Assembly (NCBI GenBank): GCA_963383645.1 | Contig: OY726557.1 | Span: forward strand, 123,730,223 to 123,794,222 | Length of the DNA: 64,000 nt | Reading direction: 5' to 3' | Origin: Muscardinus avellanarius | Taxonomy: Eukaryota; Chordata; Mammalia; Rodentia; Gliridae | Shown here: piece after piece, positions 1 to 12,074 of the stretch | Numbering within the stretch: position 1 is the stretch's first letter | Layout of the letters: every line of letters starts with the position of its first letter | Translations under genes and position numbers: made by a program | Notes under the pieces: model-generated | Database searches by the model: none | Seen by the model: the letters and a program-made list of their open reading frames with translations, nothing else | Told to the model about the DNA's origin: nothing

Positions 1-317
1 GTTCTCATAGGAAGCCCCCTGATCTGCCTGTCCACAGCCACCAAGGTTCCTCAGTCAAAGCTTTCAGGGCAGGATACATATCACGTCTGAAAACCACAGC
101 TTCCCTTCCCCTGCATGAGCCTGCACGATGTCAGTGATGACATGAGATCATGAGCTCAGGTGCCTGCTGATCACAGTGACACTTCCCAGGAGTCACCAGG
201 GCAGGAACCCTCTGCTCAACAGTCACCAGAGTCCCTTGTCTCTCTCATTTACAGAGAGAAAAATGCATGAATCCTGGCATGCACCTTTCTCACACAGAGA
301 AAAGGTACAGCAGCTGC

Positions 318-442
318 AGACCAAAAGTCAGAAGCCTGGGGTCTCATCTTAACTCTGCAACTGACTAGTGATGGAATTTTGGGCAAATCCCTTCACATCT
401 CTGAGCCTGTTTCCTCAGATAAGAGGTAAGAGGAAAGGTAAG
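318..442 (-). repeat. MIR relic
   Basis: Contains the typical MIR core in the orientation reading tctgcaactgactagtg, then gggcaaatccctt and ctctgagcctgtttcctca. Old and diverged. Confidence 0.7.
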
Positions 443-1107
443 AATGGCAGGAGAAAAGCTAAGTGACTTCTCTTTTTAACAGACTTGGTGCAACAATATA
501 GTGAACTGAAAAAACCTGTTGACCCAGGCACCCAAGATCTACCTATATACTGTGTAATTACAGTCACATGAAGGTGGAGGAGTAGAAAAAGAAATCTATG
601 GGACAGAAGCCATAGCAATGAAGGCCTGGGGTGGGTGCACCAAGAGGTGCATGAGGGGACATTCTTGAGGGGTAGAAGTGATCTATGTCTGATCTGAGTG
701 GCTATTATGTGCTGTGCATGTGAACAATCACTGAATTATGTACTTCAGATACATGTACTTCAGAGCACATAAAAATCACAATAAAATGTTTATAAGAGAA
801 AAACAGTGTTTGATAGTGGAGGCAATAAGATTTACCAGATTTCTGCTAATGAACCACAGTGTATCCCCTTCATACCTTGGACCCTGGCTAGTAGCCCCTA
901 CAGCCAAATTAACCTGGGGAAAGGTGGATGACAGTCATGGCTGCACAGGACACTCAAGGCCACACACAGAGCACCAAGGATGCAACCATGGCCCCTACAC
1001 TGCACCTCTGAGCTGGAGCCAGAGCATCCCCTCCCCCACTCAGGGGGGAAAGGGTATTCAAGCAGTACATACACAGTGGCGGACAGACATGCACAACTGG
1101 CCCTTAC

Positions 1108-1245
1108 CCCTCTGAAGAGACTGATGAGGTAGAACCAGCCACCACCTTCTCCTCAGGCTCCTCAGCAGCCTCCTGCCTGGGGCATGGCACATTCACCTCG
1201 GAGTGCTGCAAATCCTGGGCCACAGGCGGGCTTGGGGACTGCTCC
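1108..1245 (-). CDS. CEP164: CEP164 coding exon (last one in window)
   Basis: This exon has 138 bases. It opens with one base that completes an Arg codon begun in the previous exon and ends with two bases of the next codon. It encodes a short acidic, Ser/Pro-rich stretch starting EQSPSPPVAQD and ending EEKVVAGSTSSVSSE. It aligns with the human segment just before the coiled-coil region (REQAPSPPAA...). The acceptor is a pyrimidine-rich tract ending TTAAG and the donor is GTAAGG. No further CEP164 exon could be recognised between 1 and 1107. Confidence 0.9.
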
Positions 1246-1937
1246 CTTAAGAGTAGAAAGGAAGCAGCCATGTTAGAGCCCGGAGGGAGGCAAGAGCTCA
1301 GTCTGCTCTCCACTGGGGTGCCCCAGTGAAGCTCTCCTGCCTCGGCTCCCCAACCTCCCTCTCCCCTGTGTACTGAAGACCAGATGCTCCCACACGGGGA
1401 CGGGGTGGTTTTGCACACGGCAGGTGCTCTGGCTGCTGCTGACTTGACACCTCCATTCCCTGAAGCTCACTCCAACCCCCTGGATTCTAAGATCAGCATC
1501 TTCCTCTTGCCAGGAGAACAGGCCTGGCAAAGTAAACCAGGCTGGAGCCAGGCTGGGACAGGAGGAGAGGCAGGGCCCCAGGGCTCTGCAGCTCCCTCTC
1601 CTTGGCCAACTACACAGGTGACTAGAGGTGGGCTGACTCCTGGCAGGGAGAGGCGCTTAGGCCTGACAATGGCAGAGCCTCTGTCCCAGTCGTTGGCAAC
1701 CTCTATTCAAGACTTCCTACGCTCCCTTAATCAGCCTGGCTACCCCAATTTCATTTGCAGATTAAGAACTAGGAGGAAGCAGAGCTCCCCATTCCCTAGC
1801 TCCTCCTCCTATTGCTGCTTCTACAAACCCACCCCAGCTCTCACCTTCTGCTCCAGGCCCGCCCTACCCCAGCTCTCTCGGCACTAGCACACACACGAAC
1901 AACATGCACCAGCCCAGAGCATGCCCCTCATCCTTAC
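1246..1937. other. CEP164 intron without recognised elements
   Basis: 692 bases of ordinary, moderately GC-rich intron. Open frames on both strands here have no family resemblance. Confidence 0.7.
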
Positions 1938-2084
1938 CTTGAGAGAGCCACCAGCGGGGTGGGGCTGGCTGCCAAGTCCTCCCCCTCAGGCTGCTCACCC
2001 GGCATCTGCAGAGGCTTCTCTTCAGGAGTCTGGCTGTGCATGGGACTCCTGAGATGCTCCCCATGCAGAAGTGGAGGAGATAGC
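1938..2084 (-). CDS. CEP164: CEP164 coding exon
   Basis: This exon has 147 bases: one base completing Arg, 48 codons, then two bases. It reads LSPPLLHGEHLRSP, then QTPEEKPLQMPGEQPEGED and ALS. This is a Pro/Glu-rich linker that matches the human LSPPLPHEER region. The acceptor follows a pyrimidine-rich run ending CTACCAG and the donor is GTAAGG. Phase agrees with both neighbouring exons. The region is predicted to be disordered and no catalytic domain is expected. Confidence 0.92.
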
Positions 2085-2952
2085 CTGGTAGGGTGGCCAG
2101 AGCAACGGGGTCAGTCCCTTCCATTTGGAGAGCAGGAAGAGAATCTAGGAGCACAGTGTGGGTCCCTAGTGCTAGACCCTAACCCGCTCTGAGAGCTGCA
2201 GGAAAAGCAGATATATGGCAGGAGCCCTCCTGGACAATCTTTCTGTCTGGACGGAAGGCAGGCACCCAGCACACTGCCACATGCATGGCTTGGTCCAGAC
2301 ATGAGAGCTAGACACACTCCCATATGTCCATTCCCAGAGCTCACCATCAACGGAGCCACAGAGGGCTTGAAGAACTGAGTAGCAAATGGGGAGAAAAAGA
2401 GACACTAGGCTCAAGTGGCCAGACTACAGAAAAGCACGAGGCTGCAGCTTTAAGAAACTATAGTGCTGAGAGCTTTCTGAGACCTAAGAAGACATCCATT
2501 CCCATTCCCCTTCCAGGGTAGTGGCTCTTCTTCTAGCACGGGCTCAGTCCCAAGAGGCTGAGAGCCACCAGACAAACGTGCACAAATTGCCCACAGCCTC
2601 CTCTGACAGGGCAGGGCCCTGGCTCCGAGCTGAGCTGCAGTGCTGACCCTGTAGCATGACTGCCCCAAGCTAAGTAAGCCCCAGCCCGTGACCCAATAAC
2701 ACACTCAGTGGCATAATCCACCCAACCCAGTGAGCAGGACACAGTCCTGACCCCACCTTGGTGCTGTGTGCAGAGTCCACCAAATAGCACTTCATGGGCC
2801 TATGTGGGCATCATCCAGGGGTTCCACACACCTGACCTGACCATGCAGCTGGTGCACCACTTGCCTTCAGGTGGAGGCACACCGAGCCACACTGCCTACC
2901 CGAGCCAGGAACTCTGCTGAACCCACACTGTAGAAGACACACGCTTCTATAC
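2085..2952. other. CEP164 intron without recognised elements
   Basis: 868 bases with no repeat, exon or RNA gene that I can recognise. Confidence 0.7.
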
Positions 2953-3038
2953 CTCGCGGAGCATCTGTACTGCTTGCTCTGCCATTCGTCTTGGCTGGAC
3001 TGGCTGTCATTCGGGTCATCTCTTCCTAACCCCTGGGT
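2953..3038 (-). CDS. CEP164: CEP164 coding exon
   Basis: This exon has 86 bases: 28 codons plus two. It reads TQGLGRDDPNDSQSSQDEWQ and then SKQYRCSA. The DSQSSQDE core is the same as in human CEP164. The acceptor is CTGTATAG and the donor is GTATAG, which is less common than GTAAGT but acceptable. The Ser-rich acidic core lies in the linker between the WW domain and the coiled coil. Confidence 0.9.
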
Positions 3039-3786
3039 CTATACAGGAAGCAACGGAGAGTCTGCATTAGAGGGGTCTGCATTGCAGGGGGCTCCCTCCC
3101 CTGCTAACTCCTATGTGCAGCACAAAGCACTGAGAAGTGCCACACAGGACATGGAACAGAAGGCCTGCCAACTGTCTGATGAAGCTTGCAGAGCTCTGGC
3201 TAAGCCCCAGGCACACAGCTGGAGACAGCCACGGCCGCTGCACTAAGCCAGAAGCCAGGGACAGAGAAAGGACACACAGGAAAAGAACCCCTGCCTTCTG
3301 CCACTGGAAGCCGGCATGCCAGCTGCAAAGGGAAGTCAGAGATCTTCATGCATGCCCTGAATCCACCGAGGCCAGGCGAGCAGCACCAGCGACGCACAGG
3401 GGTGCTGAAGTTAAGTGGCAGGATTGAGGCCAACAGGCAACACCATCAGAAAGGAGGCATCCTAGAGAGCCAGGGCCTTGGAGTGAGAGCGGGCTACCCT
3501 AGACTAAGCAGCGCCATCCAGCACCCTGAGGAAGGGACACTAGCACTCCTTCCTCTGTTCCAGTCTGGCCTTGCTTCCCTCCCAGTCAGGGATTATATTG
3601 TCCATTCAGAATCAACCCCTATTTTAAAGACTAGGTATCGAGGTAAATTTAGCAAGCAAGTTAAAAAAAAAAAAAAAAAAAAAAAACCACTACTGAGTAC
3701 GGTATGCAGTCAGCCTGAGTCCACCCTCTGTTCTAGTGCTCCCGACCTGGGACCTCCACCTCCCCCACTGTGAAATGGAAAGTAGC

Positions 3787-4013
3787 AAAGCCAGCAAGAG
3801 TGGTGCATGCCTGCAATACCAGTACCTGGGAGGCTGAAACAGGAGGATCACAGGCTCAAAGCCAGCCTCAGCAATTTATCAAGGCCCTCAGCAACTTTGT
3901 GAGGGCCTGTTTCACACTAAACCCTGTTTCAAACTAAAAAATAAAATAGGGCTGAAAGTGTAGCTCTAAGGTAGGAGCAACCCTGGGTTCGATCCTTCGT
4001 GCCACACAAAAGG
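3787..4013 (+). repeat. B1-ID composite SINE
   Basis: Diverged copy: B1 head (ggtgcatgcctgcaatacc), then an A-rich linker, then the ID tail (gggctgaaagtgtagctct). Confidence 0.8.
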
Positions 4014-4707
4014 TGGGGGAATTAGTAAACCATAGCTCTCAGGCCTTCCAGTGAGGATTAAATGTGATTACATACACAAAACCCAACTCCTGGCCCAAAG
4101 AAGGAATGCCACAATGGTAGTTCTCCTGCCACAGACCTCTCCCCCCAGCCTAAAGGGGGAGGGGAGAAAAAAGAAAAGGCTTGGCCAGCGCCAGTCCCCA
4201 TTCTAGGACCTGCACTCCTTCTGTCACCCCAACAGGAGCCCCATCTGTTCTGGGACAAAGAGGTCAACGGGAGGTGGGGCGGGAGACAGCTCACTTCATC
4301 TTCCCCAGTGGAGTCCGAGCCCTGTGACTACCACCCCCCCATACCTCTCCACTGGCAGCCTGCACCTCAGTAGCTATGGCCGCCTCTGCCATCTGGATGG
4401 GCAAGGAAGGGCGGGGCTTGAGCTACAACCCAGTTCCCCCAAATTACATCAAAAATAGCAATGCCGCCTGTGAAGACCTCTCGGTGCCTGCAGCAGAAGG
4501 GCTCCCTGCCAGGGCTGCCAGTCCTCATCGCATCAGCCTGGGCAGAGCCTGCAGTCAATGACAAGAACCCCCCCTGCCCCACACCTCCCTTCCCAAGTCC
4601 AACGCACAACGTGTCTCCCTGCAAACCACATCAAGCTCATCAATTATCTCCCTCTTGCTTTTCAAGAAAAAAAAAAATCACGCAGGCCAACTCCTGTGTG
4701 GATTTCC

Positions 4708-4936
4708 TTTTTTTTTTTTTTTTTTTTTTTTTGGCAGGTCTGGAGATGGAACCCAGGGGGCATTTGACCTCCGAGCTATACCCCCTGCCCTATTTTTTAT
4801 TCTTTATTTTGAAACAGGGTCTCACTAAGTGGCGGAGAGTCTCACTAAGTGGCTGAAGCTGTCTGTGAACCACAATCCTCCGGTTTCAACTTCGTGAATG
4901 CTGGGATTACAAGCGTGCGCCACCACCACGCCCGGC
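4708..4936 (-). repeat. B1-ID composite SINE
   Basis: Minus-strand copy: T run, inverted ID tail (ctggagatggaacccaggg), then inverted B1 head ending cacgcccggc. Confidence 0.9.
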
Positions 4937-5204
4937 TTGAATTTTCAATTTAAAAACATAAAAATATAAGACCAGTAACAAAGTCACATGATCATAATAA
5001 AGTCTGGGAGATTGGGCGGAGTCAGAAAGGACTACAGAGCTCCGAGCACCATGAGGAAAATGGCAGGCAGACTAGAGGGTGAACTGCCCACCACCCGTCC
5101 ACTCCCTCCTTTCATTTTCTATGTTCTGTAAGAAATTGAATCTAGTGCCTCTGCCAAAAGAAAAAAGAAATACCTTGGGAAAATACAGACAGGAGGTCCT
5201 TTCT

Positions 5205-5418
5205 TTTCTTTCTTTCTTTCTTTCTTTTTTTTTTTTTTAACCCAAGAGCATTCTACCTCTGAGCTACACCCCAGACCTATTTTATTCTTTATTTTGAAAC
5301 AAGATCTCACTAAGTTGCAGAGGACCTCACAAGGTGCTGAGGCTGGCTACCAACCCGCGACCCTCCTGTCTCAGCCTCCCAAGTACTGGAATTATAAGCA
5401 TGCACCACCACGCCCAGC
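5205..5418 (-). repeat. B1-ID composite SINE
   Basis: Minus-strand copy preceded by a TTTC-rich tail; its inverted head ends ccaccacgcccagc. Confidence 0.85.
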
Positions 5419-6097
5419 TTTTTGACAGGAAGTCCTTTGATTAGAGGTTTACTTGCTCCCTAGGGCTTTGGCTCCAGAAAAAGCAGCACAGAATCCTGAT
5501 GAGGTAACCAGCCATGCCAGCCTTCTTCAGAAAGGGGACTGGATCGATATTCCATATGCTCATACTTAGCTCCCAAGATTCATTTTTGCTTAAGATCCAG
5601 TCTCCGGTAAAAATAAATCATGGTGCATTCATATAGCAGAAGGCTATGTAACCAAGAAAAAATATAAGGGAGATCCTATATGAAGTAATACAGAAATAAT
5701 TCTATCTCCAGTACCACAGTAAATAAGTAAATAAGTCAAGTATCTATTCTCAAATTTAAAGTTTATATTGCCAAGCAGTTTTGGCAATACAATCTCAAAT
5801 TTCATGGGAAGGAAAAAGTAAAAGATAAATATATAGTTACATGTACAAAGAATAACCTGGAAAGGCACATGAAAAACATTAATGGAAATCATTCATGGCC
5901 CCTGACTATGAGAGTAAGGCTGTAGGAAATAGAGTTTTGATATTCTGTACTTAAAATAACTTTTGATTTTTCTAACTTATACTGAAATTCATAATGTTTA
6001 TAATTCACTGTGATCATTATCATGATCGTGGTGATGGTCTAACAGTGTGCTTTAAAAAAATAAATATGCAGTTTATTTTCTATCTCAATTAAGCTGC

Positions 6098-6352
6098 ACA
6101 AATTTTTTTCTGAGGTACTGGTGATGGACCCCCAGGCTCATGTGTACTGGCTAAGCACTTTACCACTGAGCTACATCCCAGACTCCAAAACTCTCTTTTT
6201 AACTAGGGGTTGAATCCAAGCCCTTAAGCACATTGGAAAAGTATTCTTCCACTGAGCAATATCCTCAGCTTCTTTTTTTTGAACAGTTGACCTTGAACTT
6301 ACATCCTCCTACCTCTGCCACCCAAGTAGCTGGGATTAAAAGTATGTACCTC
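6098..6352 (-). repeat. Two diverged minus-strand SINEs
   Basis: 6098-6186 is an inverted ID element (actttaccactgagctaca). 6187-6352 is a degraded B1-ID copy ending in aagtagctgggattaaaagt. Confidence 0.7.
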
Positions 6353-6596
6353 AGCCGGGCGTGGTGGCGCACACTTGTAATCCCCACGCTTGGGAGGCGG
6401 AGACAGGAGGATCGCGCAGGTTCAAAGCCAGCCACTCTGGCTTAAGAAACCCTGTTTCCAAATAAAAAAGCAAAAAATGGGTCCAGGAGTGTAGTCTGGA
6501 GGTAGAAGGGTTTCTAGGAACCCCAGTACCACCAATAAATAAATAAGTAAATAAATAAATAAATAAATGTATGTATGTATGTATGTATGTATGTAC
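6353..6596 (+). repeat. B1-ID composite SINE with AAAT/GTAT tail
   Basis: Head gccgggcgtggtggcgcaca, then the GCTGGCTTAAGA-type middle, then an ID tail. The 3' tail has grown into (AAAT)n followed by (GTAT)n at 6533-6596. Confidence 0.9.
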
Positions 6597-7990
6597 CTCA
6601 ATGGCTCTAAAAACAATGTTTTTTCAATGAACAAAAACTAGGAGAGCTTAATTTAAGCCTTTGTCCTCACCCTGCCCTTTATAAATAGAAATCTTAAAAA
6701 TGAAGTAAAATGGACAAGAGCCCTAGGGAAAGAGAAGGGACTACGTTTCTGATGGTCTGCCCTCCACAGGGTTGCTACTTGCTCCTCCAACACCCCTTCC
6801 TACCTGGCCCCTGATAAAGGCTCTAACTGGGCAGCCAACCTGAGCACCCGCGGTTCGTCACACCCCAGCAGGCTGGTTGTGAGTGTAAGTTCGTCTGGCA
6901 GGGCTGGCTGACTCAGGGCAGGGGGAGCCTCCTGCCAAGCCCTGCCACTGCTTTATACCAAGTGGCACAGCCTTACAGGGCTTCTGGCTTCATTAGGCCT
7001 TAGGTAGAACCCAGAAATCTACTTTAAAGGTGTCAAATAACTCTAATATTGGCCAGGTCTGGGAGACCAAGTAACAGAACAGAACTCATCCCATCTTACT
7101 GACTCTGCTGCTCTCCTACCCACCTACTGCCAAAGAGTCTCCCAATTGGCTTGTTCCAAACCCTTCCTGACTAATACCACCTGCCCTTATTTATGCCTTC
7201 ACATACATCCAGCACTGCAAATGGGATGACAAAGTCTAGCGGGGCCCTGGTGGCTAGGCAGCAGCCCAGGAAGGCATCAGCCAGACCTGAGAGAGGCATG
7301 TTGGGCTCAACTGCAATTAGCTCGAAAACTCCACCTATCTCTGGCACTTGTTTCACTAAGGGCTCCCAGGCTGGGTTCATAGTAAACATCTTATATGTTT
7401 TACCCAATGAATTTCCATTTCACTCAAACCAAATGGTATTGAAACTCAGAGACCACGTGCAAAGTCCCTCTTCTGAGCAACCACAAAGAAAGAGAAGCTG
7501 TTCTTCTTGACTGGAGCTCCCAAAGGATGAGAGACACTTGTCCTCTCTGTGTCCTGCCTGGGTCAGATGTCACAGACAACCACAGAACAAAACAAGGAGC
7601 CCAAAAGAAGGCTGAGAGAGAGCAAGCCACCCTGCCTGCGGGAGGTGGCCTCAGAGGCAGAGCTCAGCAAAGTCAGAGGCAGTGTTCCAGGAAGGGCCAA
7701 CCTGGTGGGCCACAGGCAGGCTGAGCATGAGGAGGGCTGGATGGGCCAGGCCAGAAAAGCTTCGCCAGTTGCTTAATGAATGGCTACATAGATAAATAAA
7801 TGGGTGGGGGGGGGTGATTCAGAGAAGAAATAAGAGTAGGAAAGGTCTGAAGCCCCATCAAAGGCACAGCCAGGGCCATGCCTTAAAGAACCAGAACACC
7901 CAGAAAGGCAGGTAGGGGTGGGCAGGAGCCAGCTTTGGGTTACCAGGGAAAGTGAGATCCCAGCCCAGCCCACTGCCCAGAGAACCTCAC

Positions 7991-8080
7991 CTCCACCTCC
8001 CAGCGGGCTTCATCCAGGACCGGGGAAATTATATCAACACACAGCAGGCGCTCCGAGATCCGGCTGTGCAAACCAAAGCC
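7991..8080 (-). CDS. CEP164: CEP164 coding exon
   Basis: This 90-base exon encodes exactly 30 codons and is phase 0 at both ends. It reads GFGLHSRISERLLCVDIISP and then VLDEARWEVE. It aligns with human [20 protein letters not shown]. The acceptor is TACTGTCTTCAG and the donor is GTGAGG. The hydrophobic pattern around RISERLL suggests a short helix in an otherwise disordered linker (inference). Confidence 0.93.
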
Positions 8081-8195
8081 CTGAAGACAGTAGAGACAGG
8101 AAGGTCAGCTCCGCCTCAGTCACAGTCGGTGCTCGCCTGCCAGGGCCTCTCCTCTACCCCAACACCAACCTTCCAGAGAGGAGCCTACCTGGGGC

Positions 8196-8545
8196 CAGGT
8201 ACTGTGCTAAACATTTTGATATCAACTAATTTAATCTTCAAAATAACACTATGGCTAGGCAGAGATATGATCAAGCACTGTAGATGCTAAGTGGTGAGTA
8301 TGTGGGTATTCACCACAAATTTTTTTAAATTTTTCTATACATTTAAAACTTTTCATAATAAAATTATGGGCAAAAAATAATAATAATAACCCTGTGAGAC
8401 CTAAACTCATATTCTAATCTCACAGATGTAGAAGCAGGCTGGGGAGCACAAGTAATTTGCCCAAGATCACACAGCTAATGAGCAAGGGGCTGAAGATCAG
8501 ATGGGCCCTGGGGCTAACTCCAAAGCCCAAGGTCTTTCCATGACA
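8196..8545 (+). repeat. MIR relic in two pieces
   Basis: 8196-8260 resembles the MIR start (actgtgctaaacattttg, then taatttaatcttcaaaataa). 8386-8545 carries the core (agtaatttgcccaagatcac, acagctaatgagcaagg). An A/T-rich stretch separates them. Confidence 0.75.
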
Positions 8546-9430
8546 CATGCTGCAAAGCATGTCACTTTCCAGCTGTCTCTCTCCTCCAGTGCCCAACCAG
8601 GGCACCAGAAGTGCCAAAAAGCCTGTGGGCAGCTTGGAGATGAGGCCTGGTGGCTCTTCTAGTTCACGCCTTCCCCTTCTCAACAATGGGGACTGATTGG
8701 GGATGCTTTCTCCAGAGACTTCTCTTTGGGACAGGCAACAGGTACCCATACCAAGGCCTGCTCCTTGGCCACCACAGGACCACGCTCCACCACCCCCAGC
8801 CTAAGATGCTGGCTGGGCTAAGTGACGGACCGCTACCTGACAGCGTGCTAATGGGGACAGTTCTGTCATCGGCTCTGGTAAATGGCGGGATGCCCAGAGA
8901 AGGTCTGGTCCTATAGTTCATGCATCCTCCCTCCACTCCCTGATGGGCACGTTTTGCCACATGCTGCTGTGGAGGCCAAGTCCCTTGGGCCCATGAGTCT
9001 GGTAATGTGCTCTTCTACCTGGACAGTTTTCACCAACAGTCACTCTTCTGCTTCCTTTCCTAGCTTTCTTCTTTTTTGGTGACATTTTCCTTTCAGTGTG
9101 AGTTTTACTCTACACAGTACAGCTGCCATCTGCCTCCTAAGCCCCTGGCTCAGTGTGGGGCTGGAGTACACAGCCTCCTAATTCCTCTGTGCCCTGCATA
9201 CCACCATCAAAGTTCCCCCTGAACCTCTCCCACCAGCCCCGTCCTTTTGATCTGCTGCTGCCTCCAAACAGATGAAGGCTGGTATTCAGAGGTGATTCTC
9301 TGCCAAAAGCACCCAACCCTGCCCGGCAAAAAGAATCAAGATATTGCCACTGTGTGGAAGCCCTGGGACAAAGAAACCACGGAGGCTGCCATTCTAGAAC
9401 AAAGCCTTCACTTTAAAAATGAAGCCACAG

Positions 9431-9648
9431 CCGGGTGTGGTGGCGCAGGCTTGTAATCCCAGTGTTTGGGAGGCTGAGACAGGAGGATCTGGGTTCACAG
9501 CCAGCCTCAGCTACTTAGTGAGGGCCTCTGCAACTTAGTGAGACCCTGTTTCAAAAATAAAGAATAAAAAAAAAAAAGGCTGGGGTGTAGCTCGGAGGTA
9601 GAATGCCTCTGGGTTCAATCCCCAGTATCACCAAAAAAAAAAAAAAAG
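9431..9648 (+). repeat. B1-ID composite SINE
   Basis: Well-preserved head, linker and ID tail ending in a 15-base A run, which suggests a fairly recent insertion. Confidence 0.92.
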
Positions 9649-9659
9649 AAGCCACAAAA

Positions 9660-9866
9660 CCAGGCGTGGTGGAACAAACCTGGAATCCCCATACTTGGGA
9701 GACTGAGATAGAGGATCGCAAGTTCAAGGATAGCTTCACAAATAGTGACACTTCCATCAACCTAGCAAGACCTGTTTCAATATAAAAATAAAATAGGGCT
9801 AGGGATATAGTATAGCTAAGAAGTAGAATACAATTCCCAGTACCACCAAAAAAAAAAAAAAAAAAA
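9660..9866 (+). repeat. B1-ID composite SINE
   Basis: More diverged copy (ggcgtggtggaacaaacctg) directly after the previous one, with a poly-A tail. Confidence 0.88.
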
Positions 9867-9877
9867 ATGAAGCCACA

Positions 9878-10305
9878 AGCCAGGCATGATGGTGTTACAC
9901 TTGTAATCCCAGTACTTAGGAGACTGAGACAGTTGAATCACAGTTCACAGACAGCCTCAGCAACTTAGTGAGATCCTGTTTCAAAATAAAAAATAAAAGT
10001 TGGGCATAGTGGCACACACTTGTAATCCCAGCATTGAGGAGGCTGAGACAGGAGGATCGCAGTTCGCGGACAGCCTCAGCTACTTAGTGAGGCCCTTTGC
10101 AACTCAGTGAGTCCCTGTTTCAAAAATAAAGAATTAAAAAAAAATAGAACTAGAAGTGTAGCTTAAAGGTAGAATGCCCCTGGGTTCCAACCCCAGGACC
10201 ACAAAATTAATTAATTAATTAATTAATTAAATAGAGCTGGCGTATAGCTCAGAGGCAGAATGCCCCCTGGGTTCCATCCTCAGTACTACCAAAAAAACAA
10301 AAAAA
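9878..10305 (+). repeat. SINE nested inside the linker of another SINE
   Basis: The outer element's B1 head (9878-9988) and ID tail (10232-10295) are separated by a complete second copy (9990-10205) with an (ATTA)n tail. Confidence 0.85.
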
Positions 10306-10549
10306 TGAAGCCACAATTGCCCACTCTCCCTCCCTCCCAGCTAAAGCCTAGGACTGTACTCACTACTGCTCAGTGACCCAAGAAAACGCAGCACAGGAGT
10401 CTAACCCTGGATTCCTGGACTACTCCTGATAGACACAGGGAGCGACCCCATCACCTTCCAGGTGAGTCACAGAGTAACAGTCAACACTTAGCTAACATTT
10501 ATGTGCTCATTTTTGACATTCTCTATCTTACTTTCTTCTCACAGCAAAC

Positions 10550-10760
10550 CACCCAGCATGGTGGCACACACTTGTAATCCTAGTACTTGGGAGGCTGAGG
10601 CAGGAGGATTACAGGTTCGCAGCCAGCCTCAGCTACTCAGGTAAGTCCTTCCACAATTTAGTGAGACCCTTTCCAAATAAGAAATAAAATTGGGTTGGGG
10701 GTGTAACTTGGAGGTAGACTGCCTCTGGGTTCAATCCCCAATCCCCCCCCCTATAAAAAA
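10550..10760 (+). repeat. B1-ID composite SINE
   Basis: Complete copy ending ttcaatccccaatccccccc. Confidence 0.9.
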
Positions 10761-10916
10761 AAATAGGCAGTGTTAAGTTATTTCACATGTCGCAAAATGA
10801 GATAACAAGACCCAAATGTGAGCCCCAGCTCCAGTAGCACACTGGGCAAATCACTTAATCCTGGCCTGTAGAAATCCATACTCAACACCACTGGCTACCC
10901 CGCATGACATACTCAC

Positions 10917-10997
10917 CAAACCAAGGAAGGATTTGGGGTCAGAAGCCACGGAATCTGAGAGCTGCGGTTCCTTCATGTGCTCACTAATCTCCGACTC
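10917..10997 (-). CDS. CEP164: CEP164 coding exon
   Basis: This 81-base exon encodes 27 codons and is phase 0 at both ends. It reads [20 protein letters not shown] and then PKSFLGL, nearly identical to the human [12 protein letters not shown] segment. The acceptor is GTCTCTGCAG and the donor is GTGAGT. It could be skipped without a frameshift. Confidence 0.94.
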
Positions 10998-11631
10998 CTG
11001 CAGAGACAGACCCACAGGGAAACCCTGAGCAGAGCAGAGAGGTCAGGGTCACTGCCCATGGGATTTCCATCAGGCCACAGTGCCAACAAGGGGCTCAGCC
11101 CAATCTGGTATCCACCTCTTCTTGAAACTTGAGACGCTCTGCCATTCTAACACATGTGCCAGACCCTCCATCCAGGCACAGGCCCAGCCAAGTGTGGACA
11201 GCCATGCCCTGACCCAGATCAGCAAGAATTCACAGAGGAAGAAGAGATGGGGAGGGCTTCAGAACACAAGAAGATGGTTAGAAAGCTGGCAGGAGTTTGA
11301 TGCTATCCTAAAACACAGAATCAGAATATCTATTCTACGCAGTAGATAAAGGCTCTTGAAATGAATTCCTTCACCTTCTGCCTGGAGGAAGAACCAGACT
11401 GGGGAATAGAGTCTAAAATGGTAAAGGGTCTCCCTTCTCAGATCTACTTTTGTCCATTTTAGTCACTGGCCTAGTATTGTAAGAACCATTTCGTCCATGT
11501 CTTAGATTTGTTGAGAAAAAGCCACAAAATCAAGAAGAGTCTTCTTGTAACCTAATTTGCCTATGCTGGGATATGCTACCTATGCTGAGCACTTCCAACT
11601 ATGGTACCTGTTTCCTCCCTATACATGTGCG

Positions 11632-11633
<2 letters not shown>

Positions 11634-11674
<41 letters not shown>
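11634..11674. repeat. (CA)n microsatellite
   Basis: About 20 uninterrupted CA units. Confidence 0.97.
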
Positions 11675-11677
<3 letters not shown>

Positions 11678-12074
11678 CATACCATCTCCTCCTCCCCTCC
11701 TTCCCCACCATCATCACCCCTTTCTCCATAGGAATTCAGACTGTAGCAAACCAAGACTAGAACCTGGAGGCAGGGAAGGGGAAGAGGAGGTAAGTGGGAG
11801 AAATAAAGAGCATGAATTTCACAGCCGGCGCCACTGGGAAGTACGCTCTGCTCTGGATCCCCAGCCCAGCAGGAGAGTTCGGGATTTTACTGTCTGCTGA
11901 GCCCAGGCCTATCTGTCACAATCAAGGGTTCTGGCTGATGTTGACAGCCCAGTGCAGGGCCTGCAAATGAAGCTCCAGCTCAATGATAAACACTTGGGGA
12001 GGAGAAGCTGCCCCTTGCTGGAGAGAACAGCATGGGCTTGAGCTGGCAATGGCCTAGGGTACAGGGTAACATAC

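Noticed and set aside
738..1115. 125-codon plus-strand open frame overlapping the last CEP164 exon
   Set aside because: It runs into the CEP164 exon on the other strand and has no resemblance to known proteins.
4300..4380. Possible extra CEP164 exon with a GTGAGC donor on the minus strand
   Set aside because: Neighbouring exons 7991-8080 and 2953-3038 already join in phase and match human without it.
9429..10760. Array-like run of similar units suggesting a CRISPR or satellite
   Set aside because: Units are SINE copies of about 200 bases with poly-A tails in a mammalian genome, not direct repeats with spacers.
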